A stretch of DNA of 64,000 nt from Pomacea canaliculata (GCF_003073045.1 NC_037594.1:25302927-25366926); one strand, 5' to 3'. Positions 53,401 through 62,456 are shown, counted from the stretch's first letter. Made by a program: numbers and translations. Notes: generated by a model not told the origin, from the letters alone.

Positions 53401-56400
53401 ACATATCATTAGGCAAAATGTTCATTTCATTCAAACACTACATTTGGTCATTAAAAATTATGTATACAACATTCCCCTTACACTGAAGTGATAGCGCAGA
53501 AAGCTCCACGAGGGTCTCAAAAGGACATGTGAGTCGACCGGCATAGATGTCCTTCTTCAACTGTAAGAAGAACAGATACCTGCAAACCATAGAGTTCAAC
53601 CAAAATAAGTATTGTCACACAAAAAACTTGAATTTTGTCCTGTAAATCTAAACTACTTTCAAAACTGTAGAAAAAGTATTTTCTACTTATTTTCTATTTT
53701 TATTAATGTTGGGGTAAAGTCTTGATGAGAGCAATTAGTGTGGGGAAAATCAACCGTGAACTGGGCAAGCTGGCACCCATTTCCCCAGGCTGACGCAACA
53801 ACCATCTAGCTACCCCATTCAACACCGGTGGCCAGTCGAGGCAGCTAAAACATCTTACGTCAGCGGCCGCGATTCACGTACGGCCAGGGGAGATAACTGT
53901 ATAACAGTCCAACCCCTTATTGACCAACTGTAGCCGGGTATCGCCCAAGGCGACCAACACCCCCTTTTAGTAACGTCTTTAGGCGCTGTTTACATGTCCA
54001 AGGTCACCGGGAGGAAGAAACGAACCAAGTCGGGTGCAGGGGTAGAAACGTCACTTTTCCAGGCGGCTGGCTAGTGAGTAGCCGACAGAAGGTCCGTCTT
54101 GTAGAAGACATTAAAGGGTCTGCGGGACTAGCAGTATTATTGTATATGAAGTAGGGACTGCTGAACATTGGAAGTAACAGTGAATTATGAACTTTGGTAA
54201 ACTTGTGAACGTTGGAATTAACAGTGAGTTGTTATCTTTGGTGAACTTGTGAACATTGGAATTATTATGGAGAGAACAGTAAGAGAAGAGATGCCAGAGA
54301 GATAAGTTTTTAAGATTTTGTCAAATACTTGTAAACTATTCTTTTATATATATATATGTACTCTTTTGTTTAATTCTATTCTTTTAATTCGTACTGAAGT
54401 ATCTTTACTAAGATCTTTATTGAATGTGTTGTAATTAGGTGTGTGGGCGAATGCTAGATGAGTGTATGCTAGCAAAGTTATCCATTGCGCGCAGGACCCA
54501 CATTCAGTCTACCATAGAAAGCATTGAGCTTCATTGTGGGAGAAAAAGTGAAACAACCCTAAAAGAAAAAGCGCTAAAGGGAGAAAAATTAAGACCTTGT
54601 GAGCTCCTCATGAAGGTTGTTTGGTTCTGATGAGTAGAACTTGACTCGAAACTTTAAGGTGTATGGTGGACCAACTAAAACAGAAAATCAAAGTAAAATT
54701 TAGTTGTGATGATAATCAAGTTCAACAAACACCCACATGTCGCTGGTCATTAAGCTGTAAGCATATACTTGCTAGTGGTACACACAGGTGCATACACACA
54801 TATACAGTATCTATTATACACACACATAACACACAAACAATGCAAAGAAACATAGGTGCAAAGTGGAGATGGCATACACAAAGAAAGAACTGGTTTACAA
54901 ACATCAAAGACTGGATTGGTTGTCCTGTATAGGACCTGCTGACTTGGTCGTTCTGTATAGGACCTGCCGACTATCTCCCCCAAATGGAAAGAGCAGTGGA
55001 CCCTGTCATGGGACTGAATGACTGCAAGTCCATCACTCTGGACTTGAATGCAACCAAAAGCTTCAACTTTCTTACACTGGTCTCAGAACTCTCTTCTGAT
55101 AATTCCTTGTAGACTAGGAGCTCAGCTGTCTCTACAGTCTCAGATCAGTCTCTCTTGTGCTCACACCAGTGCAACATTGATACACCTGACCAGTCTATCT
55201 CTGACATGCTCTTTTGGCTCTTGCATCTCAATTGTTCATTCTTTGTCCTGGTAGATGATCAGGTGTAGCCACAGCTGTCTGACCAACTGACCACGAAGCT
55301 GCACACCAGCATGCTATTTATACTCATTTTGGCTTTTCTGATACCAGGGTGAGCATCATGAGGGCCACATGGGATGCACAGAAACTTTCAGAAAAACTAC
55401 TGGCACATCATTTTTCATGTACATGTATTTTCTAGGCTGATCAAATGAGTGACTATGCAAGAGGCATGGGAACTTTAAACAAAACCTACTTACACAGTGT
55501 GTTACTCACAAGGGTAAACTAAATATCACACTGGGTAATATATTGTTATGACAACATGATGCTGCTGGTACTGCTTAAACATAAACCTGTACAACATCAT
55601 GCTGTAAGGGGATAATGCTAGAGAACAAATTGTAATAATGCAAATGTACACAATTTTTCTTTTGCATTGATACTGTTTTGTGCTTTGTTGACCATAGTAT
55701 TCACAATATAGCTTCTTGCAAGTAAACTTCCAATTTTAAAACATGACATTAGACACGTATGTCTAGGTGCATAAGATGCATATGACTTGCAAATTATTCA
55801 GACTTTTATAGACATTAGTGTTATACTGAGACATCAATGCACCAAAATCAAAACAAAAAATGTTGGAAAATCTTGAAACTAACTTTTGGACAGAATGAGG
55901 AATTTGTTGATACAGTGTGAATCAGCAAATGTTTAACTTGTATGTGACAACAGTAATATTTTTAAATACTCTCACAAAGTACTCACTCTTTACTTGCTTT
56001 CTCACTTGCTTTGTGATATCCAGCCAATGCTGAAAAAAATGACAATTTTTAATCAAGGTAAAACAGATTTCCACTCCAAATTTTGTAGCTTGTCATTTTC
56101 CCAATCACTGGCCCTTTAGCAGCCTTTGAGACAGAAATACTGAAAATCTACCCCAGTAGTAAAGGACAGTAGACTGTTTTTCACTGACAAGAGAATGAAT
56201 TAAATTTGATGTATCACCACAACATGCCAGGCCCCTGACAACATGCAAGCTGACAGAAGCATCAGTATCCCTGACAACATGACAGGCTGGTCTATAATGA
56301 CATGTTAAGTTCCTGATAACAAATCACCTGAGAATGACATTAATTCTAAGCTACGGATAGCACATGAAAGCTTAACACCAGCAAGCAAGAAAGACCTCAA

Positions 56401-59326
56401 CTGAAACATTCCATGTCAGCACGTCAGACAGGAAAAACAACTTTTTCTAATAGTGACTTTTTTAAAAATTCAATAATTTATGTCACAGGATTTTAATAAT
56501 TCCTCATATTAGTATTTTTTCTGATACAGTGACATGTATCTAACAGTCTGATGACATCTTAGACTTACATTAACATTGTGATGATCTGTATACTGTAATC
56601 CAAAATAGTCCTTCTCCAGAACATCCAGATGATAAAAGACTTGTTCCATTAACACACTGCCATATGATTTTTTCTGAAAAAGAGAAAAGATCCCTACAGT
56701 CAAACTTTACTAAGCGAGAGCTACATACAGGACTGGCTGCTACCAACATAGGACATGCAGAACATTACACACAAGCTATCCATTCATCCAAACAACTTAC
56801 AACTATGTCATTGTTTTAAATGCTGCCTAGAATGGTATCAAAACTGTGATGTCAAACAATAATAATCATTCAATAGCAGCAGGTTCAATCCCCTTCTACA
56901 ATCATAAAGTATTTATTACATTCCTTTTATAACCAGTCCACACAGTATTATGCACACCTATTTGTTATTAACATTTCTCTCACAACCAAACAGCATTTTC
57001 ATTATAATTCCCAGGGCTTCTGCTAAGGCTAAATTCTTTGGGGTCCCAGGGACCCCTTCTTCAGATTTTTAAGGGGTCCCTGTTCTTAGCCCAACTTTGG
57101 AGGGGATCCCATTGACGAAAATTGAAGGGGTCCTCCGAACTTTTAATGCGTACTGTACGCAATTTTTTGCGTAAGCAGAAGCCCTGATTCCTCTTATAAC
57201 AATCGCTGTTGTTTTCTTGATTTCATGCTATTGAGCAAAGCCTATACTGTAGCAGAGAAAGTCTGCTTAACTTAATGAGTGCTGTTTATAGGATGTTTTT
57301 TGCCTATGACATTGTGAAGGGCATAGAGTGAAAGGCCCTCTTAAGATCTGTGACATACTAAACCAACGCTAAGGCAGAGCTTTCCTGATATTTTTGTTAA
57401 ATAGAATATATCCACCAGATCTTTTCCACACTAAGCCTGCCAAGTTTCGTTTCTGAGATAGAAGTGCAACACTTTAAAATAAGACTTCTTAATCTCTTGC
57501 TATTCGAGCATTTGAATTTTCAAGCTGGTTTTAATGATATGAAAGGGAAACATACATTACAGCACATTGAAGGTAAGCTAGCCCCACCCGTCTCAATAAG
57601 AGAGATCATTGCAACCTACTAACCGCTAAGAAAACTAAGCAACATTAAGCTGGAAGGTGCAAACTGGGGCAAATTCCAGAGTGCAAAGAATAATTTACTG
57701 GCTGTTTTGCAGTTTTCCAAGGTATAAACAAAGAATCTATTAAATAATTTCTCCATGCAATCTGAAAACAACTGGTCAGCACTTACATAAAAAAATAAAC
57801 AATGCATGTTAAGTACCTGGTAGAAAAAATGCTATCAAAAAACGTCCACACTTTAAGTGGTCATGGGAGTATAAAACCAATATACTGGCTTAGCTAGTGA
57901 TCCGAAAAACCAACAAAAGTAATGTACAATGCAGTCTGTCACAAAGTGGTATTCATGCTTTTGTCAACACAGTGAGCATTGTCACATTTTAATTGCAGAA
58001 AACAAAATCCATTCTTTACACAACAGCTGGTGCTCACTACTGAAACACAAGCACAAGCTCCTTCTGATGTAGTGTTAATGTATTTCTTTATATTTTCTTG
58101 TTCATATGTTTTGGTCTATGTCAGTGTTCTACATTTGAGTATATTTGTATGCTTTACTTTGGATTTTGTTTTTCTGTACAGCACAGTAAGACTACTTTAA
58201 ATTGGAAAAATGCTTCATAAAAATCTCTCTTAAGGTTTTCTTAAAGATAATTCTCAGTGCAGTGCTGAATAAACTGGTTACCCAGAATCGAACTAAAACA
58301 CCAAGTTCCTTGACAGTGGATACACTATTCACTTGTGACCTGTTCAACAGCAAATTAAAACATAGTTTCCATGATTTGTTTTGTAGGGGAGAGAGTCATC
58401 TGCACAATTATGATTTCTGCAAGTACCATATCTCCAAAAATAAACACTTGTAATGATGAAATCAATTCTTTAGTTTTGTTCCTTTTGATGTGTCCTATCA
58501 TCCCTGGTGAGCTTGCTCCCACAGTGCCAGTTCCTGCTAGCATTTGTTCTCAAGATCAAACCTTTACCCAATAAACTGACAGAATCCAAAAGGATTTAAA
58601 AACTGAAAAGTGATACCCCAATGAATCCCTGCTGCAATTGGGAGGTCATTTTATCCACTCATACATTCATCAGTCACATTTTGGTTGATGGAAACAAACT
58701 TTTCTTCTTTCTTTTCCTGCCTTGTTGAGCTGGGCCTCAAAGAGGCATGACAAGTATGATGTAGGCTACCTAACGTTAAACACATATTTATATAAATTTG
58801 GTTCTGAACTGTCTAGTTCATGGACAGTTTTTTAAAAGAAAAAATGCGCTTCTATAGTGAGTATCGACTTCATGGGACTCATAAAATGACAGGTAATAAT
58901 ATTTTAATAATATTATCAGTTTCTGGACTGATCAACTGTAAACTGCTATTGAATGAGCCGATTCCGAATTATCAATTGCATAGCCCTTGGGGTAAACATA
59001 GAACCAAAATCTGCGCGGTAAGTCCTGGGAGTGGATAACAAAATAAGCAGTTCTAAACTAAAAAGGACCGCGCACTTCACATTAGGCCATTTGCGAAGTG
59101 CAGTCTTTTTTGCAAGTTGATAAAACTGCAAACTGGAAAATTAAAAGTGTGACTACATATACACATAACTGCTCACCGGTATGTCCACAGTTATTTCCGT
59201 GTCGTCCAACAAAACAATTGTACAAGGCAGGACATTCTTTTTCTTTTCAGGTGGTTGTCCAATTTCAGTGCGGTGCTCATAGCGGCGAGAGCGCCGCTTG
59301 CTAAACAGTCTCGAAAAGAATGCCAT
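29295..59326 (-). CDS. EPB41L5: Band 4.1-like protein 5 / Yurt orthologue (FERM protein), whole gene
   Basis: Eighteen minus-strand coding exons (listed separately), about 1,070 codons plus one FERM segment not found. The product is a cortical FERM adaptor; in flies and vertebrates Yurt/EPB41L5 binds Crumbs tails, restrains apical membrane growth and regulates cell junctions. Evidence, in order: FERM F1 ([20 protein letters not shown]), F2 ([20 protein letters not shown] and [20 protein letters not shown]), F3 ([55 protein letters not shown]), FERM-adjacent segment ([27 protein letters not shown]), a conserved mid-tail ([16 protein letters not shown]) and the terminus KVTLTTEL, which resembles the LLTTEL end I recall for vertebrate EPB41L5. 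EPB41L4B is close in the FERM part; the tail and TTEL end favour EPB41L5. The tail is longer than in the human protein. Most introns contain transposon debris. Confidence 0.92.
30000..31640. other. Intron 17 of EPB41L5, distal part
   Basis: AT-rich intron sequence. Short frames such as 30423–30653 and 31058–31300 have no recognisable domains and no conserved splice context. Confidence 0.4.
31649..31998. mobile_element. Non-autonomous pogo-like element
   Basis: The left end 'acaataaaacctctttaata' and the right end, read in reverse as 'ctacagtaaaacctctgtat', are inverted relatives extending through 'taagact'. Between them are repeated 'ttacaacccc/tatgacccct' motifs and no coding capacity. Length is about 350 bp. 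Single ends of the same type lie near 2166 and 8712. I infer a Tc1/mariner-pogo MITE; no target duplication is certain. Confidence 0.55.
32567..32580. repeat. Target-site duplication (left) of RTE-like LINE
   Basis: aaatctagttgttg, identical to 35797–35810, directly flanks the element. Confidence 0.85.
32581..35796 (+). mobile_element. RTE-like non-LTR retrotransposon, near full length, inactive
   Basis: A 3.2-kb LINE inserted in EPB41L5 intron 17, antisense to the gene, between perfect 14-bp duplications. Its 5' part is GC-rich. The apurinic-type endonuclease begins near 32885 ([31 protein letters not shown], then [13 protein letters not shown] and ASDHTLVIA). Reverse transcriptase follows ([45 protein letters not shown] where D-D is expected, SFTYLGQN). 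The C-terminus reads [12 protein letters not shown]...[13 protein letters not shown] and stops near 35767. The tail is (GATA)n. The reading frame shifts many times and the catalytic DD is altered, so it cannot be active. The organisation matches the RTE-related elements often annotated as craniofacial-development-protein-2-like. Confidence 0.9.
35797..35810. repeat. Target-site duplication (right) of RTE-like LINE
   Basis: aaatctagttgttg follows the (GATA)n tail and matches 32567–32580 base for base, implying a fairly recent insertion. Confidence 0.85.
35811..37068. other. Intron 17 of EPB41L5, proximal part
   Basis: AT-rich intron; frames such as 36305–36631 lack domain features. Nothing else recognised. 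Confidence 0.4.
37069..38052 (-). CDS. EPB41L5: EPB41L5 exon 17: proline-rich tail with three NPF motifs
   Basis: A 984-nt phase-0 exon (328 codons), acceptor 'tgtttag' and donor 'gtaagt'. It is rich in Pro and Ser ([47 protein letters not shown]) and holds [16 protein letters not shown] and [15 protein letters not shown] followed by acidic residues is the ligand type preferred by EHD-family EH domains. Proline runs suggest SH3 or EVH1 ligands. The exon is in frame with both neighbours, which ties it to this gene and not to an EHBP1-like gene. Confidence 0.85.
38053..39339. other. Intron 16 of EPB41L5
   Basis: No coding sequence or clear transposon ends recognised. Confidence 0.4.
39340..39547 (-). 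CDS. EPB41L5: EPB41L5 exon 16: Ser/Arg-rich tail
   Basis: 69 codons plus one base, GT–AG borders. Encodes [20 protein letters not shown], then [20 protein letters not shown] and RRKPSQSS. The R-x-x-S and RRxS sites are potential basophilic kinase sites; such regulation is only inferred. Confidence 0.8.
39878..39949 (-). CDS. EPB41L5: EPB41L5 exon 15
   Basis: 72-nt exon [20 protein letters not shown] then VQN, in phase between exons 14 and 16, with good acceptor (tttctgcag) and donor (gtaggt). Confidence 0.7.
41098..41205 (-). CDS. EPB41L5: EPB41L5 exon 14: poly-Gly/acidic segment
   Basis: Encodes [20 protein letters not shown] then an Asp/Glu/Lys run ([14 protein letters not shown]). It is in phase with exons 13 and 15. 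Low-complexity composition lowers certainty, and two adjacent acceptors differ by one codon. Confidence 0.65.
41400..41475 (+). repeat. Dispersed repeat piece
   Basis: 'gttgtggccctttgctcctt' followed by 'gaggagtaacaagga' recurs inverted near 52480–52520 (ccttgttactcctcgagaag, catagggccacaa). Two dispersed copies in one gene indicate a transposon-derived repeat. Confidence 0.5.
41993..42420 (+). mobile_element. 3' end of a CR1/Jockey-type LINE
   Basis: A frame from 41993 to the stop at 42162 reads [20 protein letters not shown], then [18 protein letters not shown], the usual end of CR1-group reverse-transcriptase polyproteins ('W-N-S-L-P'). An untranslated tail with 'ccccgaaaagggcgtggact' follows. 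5'-truncated fossil in intron 13 of EPB41L5. Confidence 0.7.
43147..43977. mobile_element. Non-autonomous DNA transposon with ~58-bp terminal inverted repeats
   Basis: Left end 'caatttttgactgaagaagt' to 'tttaactaggtggc' (43204) matches, inverted and with about 10 differences, the right end 'gccacctaagttaatttata' to 'caaccaaaagtttttg'. Both contain 'catccctctttata'. The interior lacks a transposase and seems to contain a nested LINE tail near 43265–43340 ('aataataatcataaacacaa'). Confidence 0.65.
43978..46321. other. Intron 13 of EPB41L5, proximal part
   Basis: No gene or clear repeat end recognised. Confidence 0.4.
46322..46373 (-). CDS. EPB41L5: EPB41L5 exon 13
   Basis: 52-nt exon [18 protein letters not shown], in phase, acceptor 'aattttcag' and donor 'gtaagt'. 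Confidence 0.75.
46983..47171 (-). CDS. EPB41L5: EPB41L5 exon 12: conserved mid-tail motif
   Basis: Encodes [20 protein letters not shown] through [20 protein letters not shown] and [13 protein letters not shown]. The 'PPD-x-K-x-NILKA' core also occurs in vertebrate EPB41L5 tails, so it is a conserved element outside FERM. The donor is 'gttgag', a non-optimal GT. Confidence 0.85.
47275..47395 (-). mobile_element. tRNA-derived SINE
   Basis: On the minus strand the sequence starts GCATCCAGTGGTGCAGTGGT (A-box TGGTGCAGTGG) and continues with GGTTCAGATC, a B-box-like pol III element, about 45 nt later. It ends in a non-tRNA body. No cloverleaf is completed, so it is a SINE head, not a tRNA gene. 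Lies in intron 11 of EPB41L5. Confidence 0.6.
47562..47863 (-). CDS. EPB41L5: EPB41L5 exon 11: Ser/Pro/Thr-rich tail
   Basis: 302-nt exon in phase with exons 10 and 12. Encodes [20 protein letters not shown], then [20 protein letters not shown] and [18 protein letters not shown]. Good acceptor (ttttgacag) and donor (gtatgt). Confidence 0.85.
48342..48524 (-). CDS. EPB41L5: EPB41L5 exon 10: FERM-adjacent segment and charged helix
   Basis: Begins [20 protein letters not shown], continues [17 protein letters not shown] and a Glu/Arg-rich helix ([20 protein letters not shown]). S-G-R-T-E-Y-Q and FERKPS-RY are diagnostic of the EPB41L4B/EPB41L5 FERM-adjacent region, a phosphorylation-controlled segment in this family. 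Confidence 0.92.
48716..48885 (-). CDS. EPB41L5: EPB41L5 exon 9: FERM F3 C-terminal part
   Basis: Encodes [40 protein letters not shown] and [10 protein letters not shown]. The '[18 protein letters not shown]' stretch is nearly invariant in the family. Confidence 0.95.
48930..49890 (-). mobile_element. CR1-like LINE fragment, internally deleted
   Basis: Minus-strand frame 49407–49889 reads [40 protein letters not shown] and [20 protein letters not shown], the start of a CR1-group reverse transcriptase. The frame then drifts, and 49200–49330 resembles the C-terminal 'K-Q-W-N-S-F-P' end, followed by an 'aataataatgggaatttat'-type tail. Most of the catalytic domain is missing; fossil in intron 8. 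Confidence 0.75.
49905..50340 (+). mobile_element. RTE-type LINE, C-terminal fragment
   Basis: Plus-strand remnants read, across shifts, MKCLRRLLHISYR-like, [17 protein letters not shown] and WLESIKEWTG-like segments, the end of RTE-group polyproteins after the reverse transcriptase. No 5' part present. It abuts the CR1 fragment in opposite orientation. Confidence 0.6.
50457..50526 (-). CDS. EPB41L5: EPB41L5 exon 8: FERM F3
   Basis: 70-nt exon [20 protein letters not shown] then DER; 'LDFK-KKLTLV-VEDD' is family-typical. In phase on both sides. Confidence 0.93.
51074..51162 (-). CDS. EPB41L5: EPB41L5 exon 7: FERM F3
   Basis: 89-nt exon [20 protein letters not shown] then [10 protein letters not shown]; '[19 protein letters not shown]' is a hallmark of the family. 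Confidence 0.95.
52304..52391 (-). CDS. EPB41L5: EPB41L5 exon 6: FERM F2–F3 link
   Basis: 88-nt exon [20 protein letters not shown] then YGVDSHIVM; '[19 protein letters not shown]' is conserved from flies to vertebrates. Confidence 0.95.
52756..52876 (-). CDS. EPB41L5: EPB41L5 exon 5: FERM F2
   Basis: 121-nt exon [20 protein letters not shown] then [20 protein letters not shown]. The donor 'gtacat' is weak, but phase with exon 6 and family alignment support it. Confidence 0.92.
53482..53579 (-). CDS. EPB41L5: EPB41L5 exon 4: FERM F2
   Basis: 98-nt exon [20 protein letters not shown] then [12 protein letters not shown]. Donor 'gtaagg' (not the GT two bases earlier) restores phase with exon 5. 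It does not join exon 3 in phase: a FERM exon between them is expected but not seen. Confidence 0.92.
53707..54440. mobile_element. GC-richer island, possible solo LTR fossil
   Basis: Composition changes sharply from the AT-rich intron. The block begins TGTTGGGG, is rich in CpG in its first half, contains short internal repeats ('gaacttgtgaacattggaat' twice in the second half) and has no coding capacity. This suits an old LTR, but I found no matching second LTR, target duplication or primer site. Family not assigned. Confidence 0.25.
54440..55986. other. Intron 3 of EPB41L5, proximal part
   Basis: No exon, gene or clear element recognised. A FERM exon of roughly 76 nt is expected in this intron but was not found on either side of the GC-rich island. 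Confidence 0.4.
55987..56029 (-). CDS. EPB41L5: EPB41L5 exon 3: FERM F1
   Basis: 43-nt exon [14 protein letters not shown], in phase with exon 2; 'HWLD--K-I-KQ-K' is conserved in the family. Confidence 0.9.
56569..56673 (-). CDS. EPB41L5: EPB41L5 exon 2: FERM F1
   Basis: 105-nt exon [20 protein letters not shown] then [15 protein letters not shown]. 'V-YHLD--E-DYFGL-Y-D' is the FERM F1 signature of this group. Confidence 0.95.
57012..57186. mobile_element. Short foldback element, CAGGGCTTCTGC ends
   Basis: Perfect 12-bp terminal inverted repeats cagggcttctgc / gcagaagccctg bound a 175-bp unit. A 5-bp direct repeat ATTCC flanks it (57007–57011, 57187–57191). The interior has 'gggtcccagggacccc'-like palindromes and no coding sequence. 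Non-autonomous DNA transposon; the superfamily is not assigned. Confidence 0.75.
57192..59176. other. Intron 1 of EPB41L5, proximal part
   Basis: AT-rich; no exon or mobile-element end recognised. Confidence 0.4.
59177..59326 (-). CDS. EPB41L5: EPB41L5 exon 1: start codon and F1 start
   Basis: ATG at 59326 opens [20 protein letters not shown], a basic N-terminus like the family's 'M--F-RR--RRS', followed by [18 protein letters not shown], the first strand pair of FERM F1. Donor 'gtgagc' is phase 0 and joins exon 2. Confidence 0.92.
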
Positions 59327-60551
59327 TTATGTCCTTATCAGCAGCAGAAACTATACAGCTTAAACTTTGCGTTGTAAAACAAAACCGCTGTATAAAATTA
59401 TCGCGATTTGAACTGCCTTAAAAGCCATAACAGATTTATCACTTGTTCACAAGGCTGATGATCTCACACACACACAGCCTCCTTCCTGTGTTGACTTCGG
59501 AGTTGACGGATTTTGCCGGACTTTGCCGACTTTTCCCAAATAAGGACACTCGGAACCGGAAGTTCGATTCCGCGAGGACACCTTGAGAAACACCTTGTAG
59601 TCCACTGCTTTCAGCTACAGTAGCCGAAATGGTGCATTTTTTCTTTAAAATTTAGTTTATGGATTTATTTCTACAACACACATTTGTTATGTTTATGAAG
59701 CAGTCTACTGGAAGTTTTAGATGCGCTCGTAGGAAGAATAAACATTGCCAAGCAATGGCAATATTTACTGAAAACTGCTACGTCCAGGGAGATTCGGTCG
59801 TTGTACCCACGTCCATGGTTGTACCCGAGTCAATAACACTGTCCTGAGCAGTGGTTGTAATATGATTTCTTGCTTAATAAAGTATCTTCTTCTTTTTCTT
59901 ATTGTTTTTCATCAATATCCTCTGTTTTCGATGAGTGGTTGGTAGTGCTACTGTTAGCTTAATGGCCTTTAAGAAGTTCATCCTTCGCTCCAGGTCTTTT
60001 TAAGTTTGTGTTTGGAGGTGTCCAAAACCCTCGGTTATTTATGGGGTTTTTATTCAGGTGTAAAGTGGCTCCCGTATTATATGCCTCCCAAGCAGTCGTA
60101 TTTCTGGCGAGTTGACCGATCGAGCTGTGTATGACCAATAATTTATATTCAGGGTGCATATTGGTTATTGTTAGATTTATTAAAAAAAACATTTGAAGAA
60201 TAAGAGAATTAGATTTCCAGTAAGACTCTACCGAATTTTTCTGCCAAAATGCTGTATACTTAGTACTGTTTATTTTTTACTTTGATTCTGTAAGTCTGCA
60301 AGCAACTAGTATCTAGAAGCTTCTTGTCAGGCTGAAGTGTTTATCATACAGTAGGTAAGCTAGTTGTTCTGTTAGATATTTAAACTGAATTTTTTTTCTC
60401 AATAAATTACATTTTGGGGAATAGAGATAAGAAAGTGAATCATTAGAGCTAATTTGCATAAGCTTATTGCCTTTATTATGTATTTTTATCTGAGCTTTTG
60501 TAGCTTCAGTTCTTAATAATCTTCTTGCAGGCAGGAAGACAAGTCTTTAGG
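59327..60551. promoter_or_regulatory. Shared head-to-head upstream region
   Basis: Separates the start codons of EPB41L5 (minus) and TMEM177 (plus). Around 59500–59600 it is GC-richer with CpGs ('ggaaccggaagttcgattcc'), including an ETS-type ACCGGAAGT core. This is the likely bidirectional promoter; no TATA box is convincing. TMEM177 probably has a 5' UTR exon here and an acceptor at 'cttcttgcag' (ending 60530). Confidence 0.5.
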
Positions 60552-62294
60552 ATGGTTCTGACAATTCTGAAGTCCAACATGCAGTATGTGGCTGCTGTTG
60601 GCACAGCTGGGCTTTATGTGGCTGTTATTTATCCACATCAGTGGGGTCTGAAGCGATACATGCAGGTTCTGCAAATGTACGAAAATGGGGAGCCTTTAAG
60701 TGTGGATGCAGATTGTAAAAGGATTGGGCAAGAGGTTGGAACCAGAATTTTTGCTCTAGATTTATGCATATTTTTCCTCAAATATGTTTTATTATGGCAT
60801 GCTTAAAAGTGTATTCACATGCTTTTCTACAACATCTTTACATTAAACAAATAAATTTTTTACATTTAGTGATTCCAAAATGCATGACATTTGTATGTTG
60901 CTGAACTTTTAAATGACACAACCTAGTGCACCAGCTAAGTGTTTATCAGCTGTCCTGTGTTTAGATCTCATCTTGGGCATGCTATTCTTTCTCTGCAAAT
61001 AATATGGCACCCATTTTCAGGGCCAGATACTTGACTAGTTCCCTTCCACCTGCTTCTGAATAGGAGATTGCATTTATGTTATAGGTCATAAACCCTTAGA
61101 AATGTTTCTTATCTAAGGTATAAACACTTTATGTGTAATAAACTTAGAAAGGATAGATGTGTATTTAGAACTGACAATATTCAGATATGTTTGCAGTCAC
61201 CATCAGCTTCCATCTTCTTATCTATTGTTTCTTTCTGTCATCTTATCATTCTCCCTTTATGTTTCCAGCCTCTGTGTCCACATAACCCATTATTACAATA
61301 CAACTTTATTAATCCAATAGGGCAAGTTGCTAAGTATTTGTGTTTCATAATAGCCACTGGGATTTTTGGGCAGTGGCCTTTGTGACATTGATAGCATCAT
61401 AAATTTCCATGACTTTTTGTTGACATTTTTAACCAGTCCCTGTATATTGTGAAACACAAAAACTTGTAAAAAGAGCAGAATGCTATAAATATCAAGTTCA
61501 TTGGCAGTTTGCTCTGTTGCTCTTTACCACAGATCTTGGACAAAGTCAGATGGGATCCAGTCAGTGAAGCCAACGTGGAGTTTTTTAGTGCCTATGGCCA
61601 AGATATAGTTCATCGGGGATCCACTTTTACTAAGCCTGGGGGAATCATTGGAATCCCTATAAACTTCATGTATCGGTCAGTTGATGACATTGACAAAGAG
61701 AAAATAACAATTAACAATAAGCCTATAGACTGGAACACTCCAGCTGGGCGTAGCCTTCAAGAATCACTGGTCCTGAGTGAAAAAGCACGAAAGTTTGCTA
61801 TTGCTCGAGAACTTTTCTACTTGCATACTCACCATGTACATTTGCGAGGATTATTTGTTGGGGGAAGTGCATTTATTGCATACTGGCTTGGGTTTGCAGT
61901 AAACAGACTAAATCGATTGCCCCAAAGAACAACTTTGCCTGCTCGTATTATTCTATATGGATTCTTTACAGGCATAGGAGCTATAGTATATTGCCTTGCA
62001 TCAGATACTTATTCATGGTACAGAGACCGCAAGGTGGACAGGCAGGCAGGCAAGCTAGGCAAAGAATACACTGAAGGAGGAGCAGAGTTCTACACCAAAC
62101 TTTTAGAACGAAACATTGCTCTGAGAACCTTAATGGGTCCAGATGGGCCTAGACGCTACACAGCTTATGGAAATGATGTTCATTATTGGAGAAGTCCTTC
62201 TGTTCCTTTAACATCTCGTAGAGATATGCTAGTGGAGTTGGGAAAACAACAAAATTGCTCCAGTAGCACAACACCTGCTGCTGAGCCTGCATAA
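60552..62294 (+). CDS. TMEM177: Transmembrane protein 177 (mitochondrial COX2 assembly)
   Basis: Two coding exons, 60552–60734 (phase 0, donor 'gttgga') and 61533–62294, give 314 aa, close to human (about 311). The start is the ATG in 'ttaggATGGTT', opening MVLTILKSNMQYVAAVGTAG. Family landmarks: WNTPAGRSLQESLVLSEKAR, KFAIARELFYL, a hydrophobic pair (LFVGGSAFIAYWLGFAV and IILYGFFTGIGAIVYCLAS), GGAEFYTKLLERNIALRTLM, then YTAYGN and TSRRD. In mammals TMEM177 is an inner mitochondrial membrane protein that stabilises newly made COX2 and its copper chaperone SCO2. The two central membrane segments fit that. A 5'-extended frame exists upstream, but the conserved N-terminus begins at this ATG. Confidence 0.93.
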
Positions 62295-62450
62295 ACATAT
62301 GGCTGTCACAAAATTGTGTCTTGTATCCAAGATGTTTGCTGATTAAAGTATTAAAAACAAATTTCTTAAGGAGTTGGAGAAGTAAAGGCAGCAGGTGTTG
62401 TCGTCTTGACACGAAAAAAAAGAGAGAGAAAGGAAAAACAATGTCCACAG

Positions 62451-62456
62451 AATAAA
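62451..62456 (+). other. TMEM177: Poly(A) signal AATAAA of TMEM177
   Basis: AATAAA 157 nt past the stop; a second AATAAA lies at 62500–62505. Either could be used. Confidence 0.55.

Noticed and set aside
59959-60192. 77-aa minus frame in the divergent promoter region
   Set aside because: Looks protein-like in composition but has no recognisable family, repeat or splice support.
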